Positions 11,435-48,199 of a stretch of DNA of 64,000 nucleotides are shown here, piece by piece (the stretch's first letter is position 1; each line of letters opens with the position of its first letter). This DNA comes from Piscicola geometra. Its lineage: Eukaryota > Annelida > Clitellata > Hirudinida > Piscicolidae. Below the pieces are notes generated by a model, which did no database searches, was not told the origin of the DNA, and worked only from the letters and a program-made list of their open reading frames with translations. The stretch lies in assembly GCA_943735955.1 (NCBI GenBank), contig OX030959.1, positions 7,856,232 through 7,920,231 on the forward strand, given 5' to 3'. Both the position numbers and the translations under genes were made by a program.

Positions 11435-13820
11435 TTAATGGATGCTGAGGAGATGGATGAGGATGTTGGTGTACGCGTCATTTATGGCACCTTCCACGCG
11501 GTAACTGATCGGCAAAGAAGAAGAAAGCTGTCTGCTTGATGTATTGAAGTCGGTCACATTGGGCTGCAGTTTAGCGTTTGTTTCTTTCATTTGATCCTGT
11601 CCTGCCAAGCTGGTGAGGTCTTCTTGTTTACGATTAGTTCTACCCATCGATAGTATTTCTCTGATCTGAAGGAGGAAAATCATTTTAACATTACGTTTAC
11701 AAATAATATTAAAATAAATTATGTTTAAAAAGAAATTTAATGGCACCGTGTGGAAGTGGCATTGGCAGGTTCCCTGTATAAAGTCCTTGTATCTCGCCAT
11801 TGTGATGTTGAAGGTGTCTACCACTCTGAAGCCGAATCTTTTTGAAACCTCCACTAGTTTTCGGTTGCGTTCCAGAAGGTTTTTGTGCAAGCCCTGAGAT
11901 TTGTGTGAGGAGGTGCTGAAGTTTAAAGGATGAATTAAGGTAAAGTTAAATAAAATTAAATAAAAACAGAGACATTAAATAAAAAGAAAGTCAATTTGTT
12001 AAAATTAATCATAAGACAATAACTAAAAGAAAATCAGTGTTTTTAGTTAATTCTCAAAGCAAGACACCCACCAACCAACGTAGAGTGGTTCAGAGGGTTG
12101 TTCGACTTGTGAAAGCCTGCTCCAAGAGTCTTCACCACCACCTTGATCTTCTGCAAGCCATGCCTTCAGTTACGGGTTGATGATCCTTTTTAACACATGA
12201 ACATAAAAAATGTAAATTAAAAGCCAATCGTTGACTGCTTCAATTTAGAACTTCAACACACGGAAGCAAAGCAAAACCTTGCGAGAACATCTCTTATTTG
12301 TTGCAAGTGATCGACATTCAGCCAGTGAACTCCCCCTACCACCAGGTAAGTGTTTGCGAGGGAAAGATTGTTGTAGGGTGCTTCAGAAAGAACGCTTCTG
12401 TTGGCAGATGAGGTTGGTAATTTAGTAATATAAATATCAAAAACCATTTTAAAAAGTATAAATGTAAAAAAACTATTTAAAAATCATTTTTTGAACCTTT
12501 TCAACAACGTCTCCAATGCTCCCTCGAATGTAACCACTTCTTCGTTCACAAGCCAGAACTGCGGGAAGTACATGAATGCGATAGAAGTTTTGCCGGCATT
12601 GACGTCGTTGAACGCCTTGAAAGAGTGGATCTTGTCGGTGTCTTGCAGGCTCCCATCCACCCCCTCCATCAGTCGGTGCATCATGCCTCTGTTCGTAGAA
12701 TCGCCTAGGAAGAGCAACTGGTGTGTGTGTTCGCCGTGTTGGGGTAACTAAATAAAAATATATTATTATTTTATAAGAGATTTAAAATGAGAAATAATCT
12801 AATTGTTACTTTGTCAACCTTTTTTCCAGAAAGAAGTTTTCTCAGAGCAGCAAGAGACCACGTCTGAAACCTGCACGCATACGGCATCCAGCGCATGAGC
12901 TCCCAGTAGCACGAATCCTCATCGGCACACGACTCACATGGGACTATCCAGCTACCTTGAGGTGGTGCTCGTGTGTAGATGGTGTTTATTCCGAATAATA
13001 TTTTAATTGAAGTTTATGAAAAAGCGCTTTGTAAATATATTTCATTGATCGATTGATACTTTATGTTTCAATTTGTTTTTTTTTATGGTTTGACAACGTC
13101 CATTCGTCACCCAACCGTGTTCACAGCCGTCTTTGCACCAAGGAAGAAAAAACGATGAATTCAAAAATTCTTTCCAGTCTTTGTATTCTGACATTTGCAG
13201 GCCACAAAAACTGTCTTCTTTGAATCTCAAATCACAAAGCTGAAGGCGGGAAAAAATACAGACTCAATGGAAATTTATTTTTCTAGAATAATTCAAGGTC
13301 ATTAAAAACAATTCTCTCAACAAACCTGCTCTTGCCTGCATGCTTGGTGCTTCTTGCTTTCGTCAAAGTCTTCATTAGACCTCCCTTGCTTAGAGCGGTA
13401 AATGTGTAAGATGTAGTTATTGACGATCATCGGTCCAGATCCGTTTGAAATGATGACCTTCACGTCGATTTTGTTCAGGCCTAAGCCTAAGATGTAGTTG
13501 GACAATCTGTCGAGGAGTTTATGAATGAACTGTTAATTGCTAGCTGCTAATCAAAGACGTCAAAAATAATTTGTAAAAAACCTATGAAAATGCTTAGAGA
13601 ACTTTTTATTTGAAGTGGTTCACTCACTTCGAGGGACCAGTGGATGTGAAGAAAGTGACGCTGGAAGAACAGTAGAGGGGTGTGGCGCCTATGGAAACTT
13701 TCAGAAAATCATAAGAAACGCTTGTGTAGTAGTTGGTGACGAGGTTAAGGTTGAGGTTGGGTTGCACGTGCAAGGGTGGAATGATGCTTAATGACTTTAG
13801 GTAGAACCTGTTTTGTGGAT
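11435..13820 (-). CDS. CPED1: CPED1-like cadherin-like/PC-esterase protein, C-terminal part
   Basis: Nine phase-consistent minus-strand exons: 13628-13820, 13326-13506, 13098-13239, 12819-12955, 12497-12747, 12262-12397, 12080-12150, 11747-11893 and 11435-11665 (TAA), about 495 residues. The first two form a beta-sandwich (cadherin-like) region. Then come Cys-rich segments (WCKDGCEHGW; IVPCESCADEDSCYW) and a PC-esterase/GDSL-like domain with LFLGDSTNRGMMHRLME, FMYFPQFW, YLVVGGVHWLN, VVVKTLGAGFH and the ending TFNITMARYKDFIQGTCQCH. These match vertebrate CPED1 block for block. The GDS serine motif and the GVHWLN block are intact, so an esterase fold is expected; the substrate is unknown. Vertebrate CPED1 is roughly twice as long. 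I find no N-terminal exons between 13.8 and 15.3 kb, so the gene is either 5'-incomplete here or shorter. Confidence 0.85.
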
Positions 13821-15335
13821 CTGTGGCAGGGTTGGTTGAGTCATTGGTGGGTTAAATACTTTGAGTTTATAAGTAATTTTAAAAATTGAAATACTTCAAA
13901 AATCTGTAAACGATATTTGTAAATAATGTTGAGATAGATTTCCTTCTAAATGCTTCAAGTACATCGTCAAAGGGTTCTGATAAGACCGGTGCATTTTAAA
14001 GAGCGACATAGCAAACTGGCAGACGACATGGGTAGTGATAAGGAGGCAGTATTAATTGGGCTTATCAAGAACCTTGAGAACAATTCAAGGTTTCTGCTGG
14101 AGTGGTGGAAAGGCGGGGCGAGTGTGGAGGCTGGTGGAGGGAGAAGTAGGCAGTGATGAGGAAGAGGGAAAAGGAAAAGTTGACGACTATCATCAACATC
14201 AGCCTCTCCGATCTCTTCATTTTCCTTTGAGGTTAAAAAATAAATAAACTCATTAAACATCTTTCGGTACTTTTTAAAATTAGATTTCATAATGATTGAA
14301 TCAAATAATTTATTTATAAAACTGATTTTTCATCTAAGACAGTGCAACCTCATCCTCTCTCTTCCGCATGAAACAAAATTGAATCTATAGGATCAGCAAA
14401 CCTTGGAGTTTTAATTTTTTTATTTTGAAACAAAATTATACTTAAATTGCTTCAGATTCTCAATGAAAGCACTCTGTTCCAGCCCATTTATAAGCCTCCG
14501 ACTCTTAACTTATATAGCCGTGGCTTATCTAAGCAAGCTGGTGATGTTGTATTGGATGTATCGAAGTAGATATGCCCCATGGCGTTGGCACGGGAGGCAT
14601 GCATACTTGAATGAATTGAACTAGCAATGCATCTGTTGGTAAGTCTTTATGACTCCAGGTTTCTTATCTACTTTTCAATTACGAAAACATTAACGAGCAC
14701 GCATGTATTTATGTATACACAGATACCTTCACACATACAAACACACGTACACACAAACACATAAATGATTACCGATTCATCATGGATTTAAAAAAACATG
14801 GTTTTTATTCAGAAAGCTTTGAAAAAAAATCTTTAAGTCTTATCATTTGAACCTTCCTTAAAAAGGCATTTTAATTCTCAAATAAATTACTTTTCAGCCA
14901 AAACATTTCAGGCATTCTTTCTTTTTCTATTGAATCACGAAGATTACTGAGCAGCTTAGTTTATTTATAATGAAGTTATCTCTTGTAATCAAACCTTCTC
15001 GCATTTATCGATATCTGCACTTGCATGCTTTCTATCACCAGCCATTTTAAATCCTTTCTAGTTTTAAGAACCGTTAAATGCATTTTATTTTTGAATTGAT
15101 GAAAGATTTTTTAATTAGTTTAAAAAAGAGTTTAGTTTGTATTTCTTTATTTAAACTCACAACTAAGTCACAAAAAGTTTTTATTCGTTACACTACATTC
15201 CTTCCTCAAATCATAACAACAGATTTGAAATAATAAAAAATTTTAAAAGCGAAATTTGTAGCATATAAAATGAAAATTTCAATGAGATTCCTTCACACCT
15301 AACAACATTTTGTACAGCAGTCATGGCAACAGCCT
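13821..15335. other. Intergenic region with unassigned short open frames
   Basis: No recognised gene. 13950-14156 (+) has a 68-codon frame with ordinary composition (ADDMGSDKEAVLIGLIKN) but no visible homolog or splice partner. 14700-14765 is ACACA-rich. TTTATT near 15179 could be the poly(A) signal of the minus-strand neuroglian gene. Confidence 0.4.
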
Positions 15336-27184
<11,849 letters not shown>

Positions 27185-27874
27185 AAAATCAGAGAGTCAA
27201 ACATGAAATTAGAAAAAATACTTATTAACGAGTATTTTTACGAGCTTCACTGTAATAAGAGTTTAATAAAGATGAGCTTAAATACCTTTTTAATAAATAA
27301 AAAAAGTAAATGAATTGATGAATGAATTTAGCTTGAGTTCCTAAAGATTAAAAAATCGCAACATTAAACAACTAATAGTAAAATAAACCTGAGTTATCTA
27401 TTCTCTCCGAATGCAAGGACGGAATAAAGAAGACTAATATGACTAAAATGCAAAGGCAACATCTGTCGTTTTCGAAATGCTTCCTCCTCATGCGCATATT
27501 AAAGGATGTTCCACAAGGAAATTAAGCTTTTTATAACGAACGGTCCTGCTGCGGCACTTAATATCCGCTGCAGCACCAGTCACGAATACTAATCGCCATT
27601 TGCCCAGCAAACTCGCATACGTTGGCAACTTTTTTTGCAACTTATTTTAGTGTATTTGAGTTGAAGCAACAATTCAAACCTTCGACCATACAAGTGAAGC
27701 CTTCAACCTAAACGCTTATCGTCTTTTCATTCCATATTTGGAAACGAATTTTAATTTTTTAGAAAATTAAATTGTTACTCGAAAGAGAAATCTCTTTTCT
27801 GAAATGCTTCGTTAATGCAAACGACCTTCCACGTCTATATGAGTGAGTTGGCAGAGATAGGCAAGAGACTCAAG

Positions 27875-28533
27875 ATGGCCACTAACGGGAGTTTGTTCTT
27901 CCTGCTTGTTTGCATTGTTTGCAGCGCTCTTTGGGGTATTAAATGTGATGATTTCACGCAAGCCGAGAAAGATTTAACACTTGGGATGTTTGGAGATTTC
28001 ATCAGATCCTACATCTGCTTTGGTTCGTTCAAACATGTGTTAGACAGTTGATCATACAAAAGCATCATTCAGCCTCGAAACCTTACAGCCATTTATTTTT
28101 CTATGCCTAATATTTCAATAGCAAACCATTCGGTATTTCATATAAGTTTTTCAAAATGTGAAACACGCCGAAATGGGATAATACCTTGGCGCTTGAGGGG
28201 AAAGAACTCATTTCTCCTTGTAAAGAAGTTGCAGTAGAGAAAAGATTAATCTATTTCACTTACGACGTAGGTGACCCTTTAGAAAAAATATTCCAAGAGA
28301 TGTTAAAACATATGGAGACGCACCCAGAGAAAATTGTAAGTCATAGTTCATAATTGATAAAATAATGAATACTTCAAGGCAAAAATAAAAAATAATATTA
28401 TTATGTATTTTTTCAACTAAGTTAAATTTTAATCAAGAAACCAGATGAGATCAAAGCCATTGGATGTGCCAAAAAGCATTGTCCTAAAGTTATTTTGTTC
28501 AGTGATCCAACCTTGATAAACCAGCCTTATTAA
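27875..28533 (+). pseudogene. CAP/SCP-like small secreted protein, copy A (probably decayed)
   Basis: Homologous to copies B and C. Exon 1 from 27875: signal peptide MATNGSLFFLLVCIVCSALW, then a mature start. Exon 2 homology is at 28171-28335 (KWDNTLALEGKELISPC) and exon 3 at 28438-28533 (IKAIGCAKKHCP, stop). Two defects are visible. The base pair before exon 2 is CG instead of the AG acceptor kept in B and C. The end of exon 1 is out of phase by one base relative to B and C; the shifted frame reads SSDPTSAL, like NASSNPL in B. An in-frame TGA lies just upstream of the exon 2 homology. The family assignment rests on the W-x2-L-A...C and G-C-x4-C patterns of CAP proteins and is inferential. 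Confidence 0.55.
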
Positions 28534-30655
28534 GCTCGAGTTAGTGGTATATATTCTTGTATTAAAAACTAATTCAATTTTTTATATAATTTAAATTATG
28601 AAAACATTTGAAAGTTTATTATAATATTTAACTAATGATCTTTTTTTTGGTTATCAATTTTACAGAAAAAAACTCTAACTGGAAGAACTACTCTTATAAT
28701 AGACCTGAATATGATTGAGAACTAACAAATACTAATCTCAGCTAATTATATTTATTTGAGTATAATCTTAATTTGTTTTTTAGCAAGAAATTAAATTGGA
28801 AATAATTGTCATTAGAATTTCTTATAGTTTAAAAATTTCTTCTTAACGTGACAAGTTATAGAAACTAAGACACAAGCCTGGTTTCAACACGATCCAACAG
28901 GCAATTCTTATGGAGAAAACTCTAATATTTGCTTCATTAACTTTTCTATTTAATTTAATTTAAATATGATAAAATAGTTATCTTCTCACTTATCATCTTC
29001 TTCATTTTTTGGTAAAAAGCACGAGAAAGTGAATTTTTGTTTAATAATTAGAATCCCACTTTCACACTTTGGGTTTTTTTCCGTTCATCAATTTTTGCAT
29101 AAATCAAGTTTTAAAAATCTAAATGATTTGAATATTAATTTTGCATTTCTTTTTCGCATAATGCTGAATCGAAACTGTATAAACTGAAACAGTATTGGAT
29201 AATCTATGAACGCCACTAGGAGTTAAACTGAATTATTGATTGTTTCAAGGTTCGAGGAAGAGTAGAGATTCATTAAAATAACTGAAAATTTTGAAGCGCA
29301 TAATCTTGATTTTAAATAGCTCCAAGGGGTAAATGGCGGTGGAGGCGAGTGTAAATGGAACGATGACACTAGGATGGCATTCAGTAGACTGAGCCTCTTG
29401 CAGTTACCAAGCATGCTGCAAAGTTCTTTAGTCGAGGGCTCAAAGTATACTGGTGAAAAGATGATTTTTGAATAAATTATGCCTTCTTTCATCTCGCTGT
29501 GTTCTGCGTGAGAAGTAATGGTTGCGGTGTTGATGGCTAAGAGAAGGTTTCCACCATTTCCAGTAAAGCAATGCTTATAGCTTTTATAAAAATAATTTGT
29601 TCATTAATATTTGTTTTATCTAATTTTAGGGCGCACATTTGTAGTCCTTTACCTATAAATCATTTTCACCACAACGTCAATCCATGAGGTGTCAAAGCAT
29701 GGTGAAAGTTGCCAAGAGAGAAATTACGGTTTAAAAAAACATCGAGAGGTTTTTGTGTAAATGAGCCTTTTTAAGAATATAAAACAACTGAAGCAATATT
29801 GAATGTTCTGCTATTGGATGTCGTAACTTAAATGATCGATATTCTTAAAAAGCGAAGTCTTTAGGAGTCGCATTAGAATGAAAAAAATCAACTGAAAAAA
29901 CTGATACGCTGTGACTTAAAAGCTCTTCTTACGACAAGCCCTTAAGATATGCCCTTCTGAATATTCGACAATTCCGCAAATGTTTAATGAACTTGTGTGA
30001 GCTTCATTGGTGGCACAGCTAGTGAAATGTTGATCTTGTATTACAATTATTAATAAAATTGCACTATTTTACGTTCTTAAATACGAAATAAAATGTGCAT
30101 ATTCTGTTTCAAAATGTTTTAAATGTGGCGAACTTATATTTTGTATAGAAGCATGACTTAAGGAAATCTATTTTAACAATATTGAATATTCTCATCCTCC
30201 TATTTAGCAATAAAAGCTGAATTTTCGATTGTTTCGAGGGGCAAAAAGAAATTAAAAGCGATTGAAAGGAATAAAATAGTTGGAAAAATTCAATATTTTA
30301 TAAACATTTTTTCTCTTTAAAACTGCGCGTGTTATACGAATCTTATACTCCATTTTCCGATTTAGCCCAGAAACAACAAACAGGACTGTCTTAAACAAGG
30401 TTTTATATTCCTCAATTAGTTCTAAATGTAACTAAAGTTTGTTTGAGTTTAGCAAACAGTCTAAAAAATAATAACAACTAGCAACTAAAGTTACTATAAA
30501 TTCTCAACTTAAATGCTAATCAGCTTTCAGCTTTAATGCTAATGAACTCTCAATTGAATTTCAAAAAATCACTTAAAAAACTCTTTTCGTCGTTAATGCA
30601 AACGACCTTCCACGTCTATATAAGTGAGTTGGCAGAGATAGGCAAGAGACTCAAG
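28534..30655. other. AT-rich intergenic DNA between CAP-like copies A and B
   Basis: No gene recognised. Short minus-strand frames near 29223-29492 have no recognisable domain. The leader block shared with A and C begins at about 30593. Confidence 0.5.
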
Positions 30656-31307
30656 ATGGCCACTAACGGGAGTTTGTTCTTCCTGCTTGTTTGCATTATT
30701 TGCAGCGCTCTTTGGTGTACAGAGGTGAAAGAATTCGGGGACGAAGAGAAAGACGTTTTGTTGACAAATGTTGGAAATGTTTTACAGGGTTATGCCAACG
30801 CTTCCAGTAACCCCCTGGTTGGTTCAAATCACTTTCCACTTTTTTATGACTTACACAACGTAGATTTGATTTTCTCTCATTTCATTAATTCATTAGCAAT
30901 ACTTGAAGCATTACATGGAAAGATTCAAACGTGTTCATTACAGAGTTGGGATGACAGTTTGGTGACTGAGGCCCAGCAGATACCTTTTGATTGTTTAAAT
31001 GTGACCTTACTTTCTCACGTCATGTACTCCCCTACCGAAGACAATGTAACCTTAACAGGACAAGTAGCGATCATGTTAAAAAATCTTCTTCCGTTCATGT
31101 ATATGCTGGTAAATACTTCGATTTTTTTGTTTAACATTAGAAATGTCAAATTTTGAAAAATTTAATTCATAATAATGTTGTATTTTTTAGCCTAATGCGT
31201 CGAGCGTCAAAAGAATTGGTTGTACTGTGAAGCACTGTACTACGCTTATTTGGGAAGATGAAACCCTTGTAAACCATGATGTAATACTTTGCCCTACTGG
31301 ACTATAA
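30656..31307 (+). CDS. CAP/SCP-like small secreted protein, copy B
   Basis: Three phase-0 exons: 30656-30817, 30944-31108 and 31191-31307 (TAA), 147 residues. Signal peptide MATNGSLFFLLVCIICSALW, a helix-like acidic segment (DEEKDVLLTNVGNVL), then SWDDSLVTEAQQIPFDC, resembling the W-D-x-L-A-x2-A-Q...C helix of CAP (SCP/antigen 5/PR-1) domains, and VKRIGCTVKHC, resembling the family's VGCGxxxC motif. It lacks the CAP tetrad motifs (helix-1 HNxxR, GEN, HxTQxVW) and is shorter than usual CAP domains (about 150 residues plus signal). An in-frame ATG 60 bases upstream would add MQTTFHVYISELAEIGKRLK; the internal start is preferred because it puts the signal peptide first. The assumed intron 30818-30943 is itself an open frame, so retention is possible. 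Secreted; function unknown. Confidence 0.5.
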
Positions 31308-32844
31308 CAGGTCATATTCGTTTTTGTCATTCCGAATATTATATAAGTTCCAATCGTTGCTTTAGACTTCCATTTCATTCATTTTGAAATTTCAGGGTTC
31401 AACTTTATAAATTATTAGATAATATAATTTTTTTTTAATCTTTAACTTTCACTTATCTTTCAGGATAAAACGCTAATCCACAAGACCAATTTCAATGGAA
31501 TCAGACCTGTTTCTCAAACTAATATTAGTAATTTGAACGATCAAATTATATTATATTAAATATACTATTTAATTAATTATTTCATACATTATGAAAATGA
31601 TTTTTGTCAACCTATCTTTTATTCATAGTTCCAATAAACTTTATTTTTAAAGCAATTCAAAATGTTTAAAAGCGTCTTTACTTATTATGTATATAGGAGG
31701 AATGAAATTGTAGTTGAAACAACGACTCCAAATTAGTTGTAAAGCTTCGATCATGTCTATGCAGTTGTCCACAGCACACCTGAAGCATAAGCCAAGTTAC
31801 ATTCTGCAAGCAACTTGCGCCGTCAAAACGCACAAGACCCCAAAAGTATCCGTTGAATGGACGACATACTTTTCTTTCCCATTGCCTCTAAGAAATTGGA
31901 GGGTGAAGTTAACTAAAGTAATCGACAAGTCCTGCGTAAAATCTGCTGGATGAGGCTATAGAAGATTCGAATCTTCGCTGAGAAAGCCTCGAAGACACGG
32001 GATCTCAAGGCTTCTTCCACATGCCCAGAAGCACTCCTACTGGAGAAGATAACTGATAAGGCGCTGACAGCCCTCGGAATGGGATTAATTTGAGCTTTCC
32101 AACATTCAACACCGCATACGCTCACCTCTCGGTTAGGTCCGCAAGTTGAACTTTTTGCGGAAATAAGAATTTGGTATATTGCTCGTAAACATGCAGCCGT
32201 TAATGCAACATTCTTATAAATGTGGTTGGTCAGCTAGCATAGGCTCTATTTTCAACGACAAAACTTTAATTTTGTTTAAATAAACACGAACATACAACTT
32301 TTCCCACATTTTTTCACAGTCCAGAAGCATGATAGACGCAGAAATGAAAATAGAGCGGAAAAAGAGAAAGATTTATGAAATCGATTAGAATGCTTGATAA
32401 CTATAACTTGCAGTATAAACATTTGTTGTATTTGAACTTTATACACATTTTCTAGATAGGAGAAAAATAGTAAAAAAGATTCGCATGTTAGAAAAAAAGA
32501 CAAGAAATCTAAAGGAACAACGAAATCGAACGAGTCTACGAGGAAATCTAGAGATGGGCACAAGATCCAAGCGTGTCTACATGAACTTCAGGCGTAGTAA
32601 GCGTGAGGGATTAATGGCTGTAATGAGAAATTATAAGCAAACATGGAATTAATTTTCATATAAATAATTAACACTTAATTAAAAATAATAGGAAAATAAA
32701 ATATGTATTATGATATAGAAAAAACACGAATTAGTGAAAATAAAAACAAAATTGGGAATTATGATCAATAAAAATATAATCAAAAGAAATAAAAGTATAA
32801 ATAAGAGTATAGATAATATCGGTATAATGGGGTACATATAGGGT
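31308..32844. other. Intergenic DNA, no gene recognised
   Basis: Includes a possible untranslated exon of copy B near 31464. The open frame 31714-31953 (+) has ordinary composition but no recognisable domain and no partner exon. The EXOC2 stop lies at 32845. Confidence 0.4.
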
Positions 32845-45560
<12,716 letters not shown>

Positions 45561-47073
45561 TTTTTATATCTAAAATTTTATTAAATGAGTTGAATATTTT
45601 TATTTCCACAACTGATCGTGTATTTTATAATATACATAAAATGTTTTATTCCAATATTTATTTTAAAAACCTTAATTAGTATGAAAATAATTTACTGCTA
45701 AATGTGAAACTAAAGTACTACGGTTAAAAGGAAACTCTTAATCAATAGGAAGAATTTTTTACATTTCTTATAAGATATAGTAAATTTTACAAAGCACTTC
45801 AAATTTTATTATCAATATTTAAATTTAATATTATATAGCTTTCACACCGCACTCAAAGTTATATTTGTGTTATATTCAATCAATCAAATCGAATCAAATA
45901 TTGGATATATTTATATATAGTGTGAACAAATTGAGTGAAGGAATGCAATAAATTACTTTCAAATATATTTATGCATTTTTATTCTTATAAGTAGTTTTTA
46001 AAGACTTTTAAAGACCAACACGTCTTGAATTCCATGGAGAGATTCAATCAATCAATCAAATCAAATCGAATATATAATATATTTTATAGACTTGTTGTAT
46101 TCATAGGTCATTAAACACTACTTATAAGAATACAAATGTATAAATAATATATTTAAAATTGATTTATTGCATTCTTAAATATATATTGCCTATTTATTAT
46201 GCGCCAAGGAACGCACTCATACGACATAAGTCTTGATACACCGCAGGAATATTATAGCCTAAGTTTGGTTTAACAGGGATTCAAACTGGCGATCTTTAAG
46301 TTACAGGTCCAACGACTCAGTATTTTTAAAAATATATAAATATATAATATATTTGACTCGATTTGATCGATTCATTTACGGATGAATTCATTAGTGATTG
46401 ATTGATTGATGAAGACAGGACTATCCCTGAAACAGAATGTTCGTTGAAAATATTTTAATTTCGGGAAAAAGTTTTGGAGGAGTAAAGTAGCATGGGTGGT
46501 CTGCCACACTAAAAGTGTTGAAAATAATTAAAACAGCTAGCAAAATTGCACTAAACTTAATGGCCTTTTTATATTATTTATTTATTTAAACTTAATGGCC
46601 TTTTTGAGTCTTTTTTATTTTCGACGTAGGAATAAATTTGAATTAATGAAGAAGAGAGTTTCCTTTACGCTTGAAAATTCGATTTTTCAATCAATATAAT
46701 TTTTTTAAATCTAATGCCCCTGCAGAGCTATGGTATTTGTTTAACATAAAAATAAATAATTTAAATTTTCAGCCTCACTTAGTATTAATGAATTGATAAC
46801 TGTTGATATATTCCACATAAATCTGAATATTAATTTTAGAGAAAGCTGGTTTATCGGTTATATCGAGGTATGAGGATGTGTTAGAATTGGTTCAAGTGTT
46901 GGAAATGAGCAGTGAACATCTGCCTTATTCAGAATACTACACTTGGCGACTATTATTGACTGGAAAATCGAACTTTCCATCGAAAACAAGCTTTTCTCAG
47001 ATTTTAATCATTAATGCAAACGACCTTCCACGTGTATATGAGTGAGTTGGCAGAGATAGGCAAGAGACTCAAG
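45561..47073. other. EXOC2 upstream region with a fold-back element
   Basis: Intergenic between EXOC2 (-) and CAP-like copy C (+), so it holds two divergent promoters. 45941-46174 is an imperfect inverted repeat. No gene recognised. Confidence 0.5.
45941..46174. repeat. MITE-like imperfect inverted repeat
   Basis: Arms of about 55 bp, starting GAATGCAATAAA on the left and matched in reverse complement at the right end (ending GCATTC). The inner ends share ATTCTTATAAGTAG/CTACTTATAAGAAT. No coding capacity. Confidence 0.7.
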
Positions 47074-47782
47074 ATGGCCACTAACGGGAGTTTGTTCTTC
47101 CTGCTTGTTTGCATTGTTTGCAGCGTTTTTCAGTGTACAGAGGCAGTTGGATTCAGCGAAGTCCAGATAAATGGAACACTGAATAGACTTGGAAGTCTCA
47201 TACCTTCTGCTTCAAAAAATCAATCAAGCAATGCTACTTTGGTTTGTCTTAAATTTCTTTTAAACTAGTTTTAAAGTTTAAAATTTAAACTATTCATTGA
47301 CAATTTGGCATTCATTTCTCAGTACATTTTGAACATTTTATCGGTTGTGAATAAATTAATTCATCTGTAAGATTTGATAGTCTATGAAGTAAAACAAATA
47401 ATTTGTGATTATCACAGAAATGGAATACTAGTTTGGCGAATAAAGCTGAAAACATCACTGAAAGTTGCAGCAGAGAGGGTTTAAAAGGAGTTTCTTATTC
47501 TGCCTCGCATGTAAATATGCCTTTTGACGAGATGATTACAGAAATGGTAAATACTTATGAAAAAAACCCAAAACCTCGGGTAAGTGCTTTTTACAGATTT
47601 TAATTTATTGATTATTCATGAATTTAAATAAAAATGTGTAAAAATAAAAATATTTTTAATGAAATTCAAAAAATTTCAAGATGATTGATGTCGAATCAGT
47701 TGGTTGCGCCACAACGGAATGTGCTAATAAGAGAGATTTCATGGTTTGCATTTTCCAAGAAAAAGAGAAAGCGGGGGGCTAG
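47074..47782 (+). CDS. CAP/SCP-like small secreted protein, copy C
   Basis: Three phase-0 exons: 47074-47241, 47418-47579 and 47681-47782 (TAG), 143 residues. Signal peptide MATNGSLFFLLVCIVCSVFQ, then a short N-glycosylation-rich segment (INGTLNRL; NQSSNATL). Exon 2 starts KWNTSLANKAENITESC, which fits the CAP helix W-N-x2-L-A-x-K-A...C. Exon 3 has VESVGCATTEC and FMVCIFQ, close to the GCxxxxC...VC pattern at the end of CAP domains. The tetrad histidines and the GEN and HxTQxVW motifs are missing. Acceptors are canonical (CACAG, TTCAAG). The leader block from about 47012 to 47130 is almost identical to copies A and B, while the mature part has few shared residues. CAP proteins are secreted and occur in venoms, saliva, immunity and reproduction; the role here is unknown. 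Confidence 0.55.
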
Positions 47783-48199
47783 GGCTAGTGCATGGGGCCG
47801 TACACGTTGACGTGTTTTGTGTTTGAAAGTAAATAAACTTACACACATTCTATATTTTTATTTTTAAAATTTCAAAAATATGTATCGTACAATTTACGAT
47901 TTATATTTTTATTAGATATAAGTAGATGTACGATTCGATTAATAAAAATATAAATAATTAGAATTAGTTAGGTATATCATATATGAACTTCTCAAGGTAG
48001 ATTTGCTATGGGTGACTTAGTTGAAGTTAGTGAAGAGGGTAAAGAATTCCATAAAAAAGGACCGCATTAAGCAAAAGAACGTTGAGCAAAAGAGTTTTTA
48101 ACTGAAAAACGAAAAAAAAGTTTAAAGGTCGATGATCTTAGACCAGATTTAGGGGGTTGTTTAATTATATTTTAAAGATAAATTAGAGCAGTACAGTTA
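47783..48199. other. Intergenic, no gene recognised
   Basis: Short 3' region of copy C (AATAAA near 47832), then AT-rich DNA up to a LINE remnant. Confidence 0.5.

Noticed and set aside
30536..30655. Start of CAP-like copy B at the first ATG of its long open frame
   Set aside because: It would put over 40 residues before the signal peptide; copies A and C have stops or different sequence upstream, so conservation supports only the two inner ATGs.
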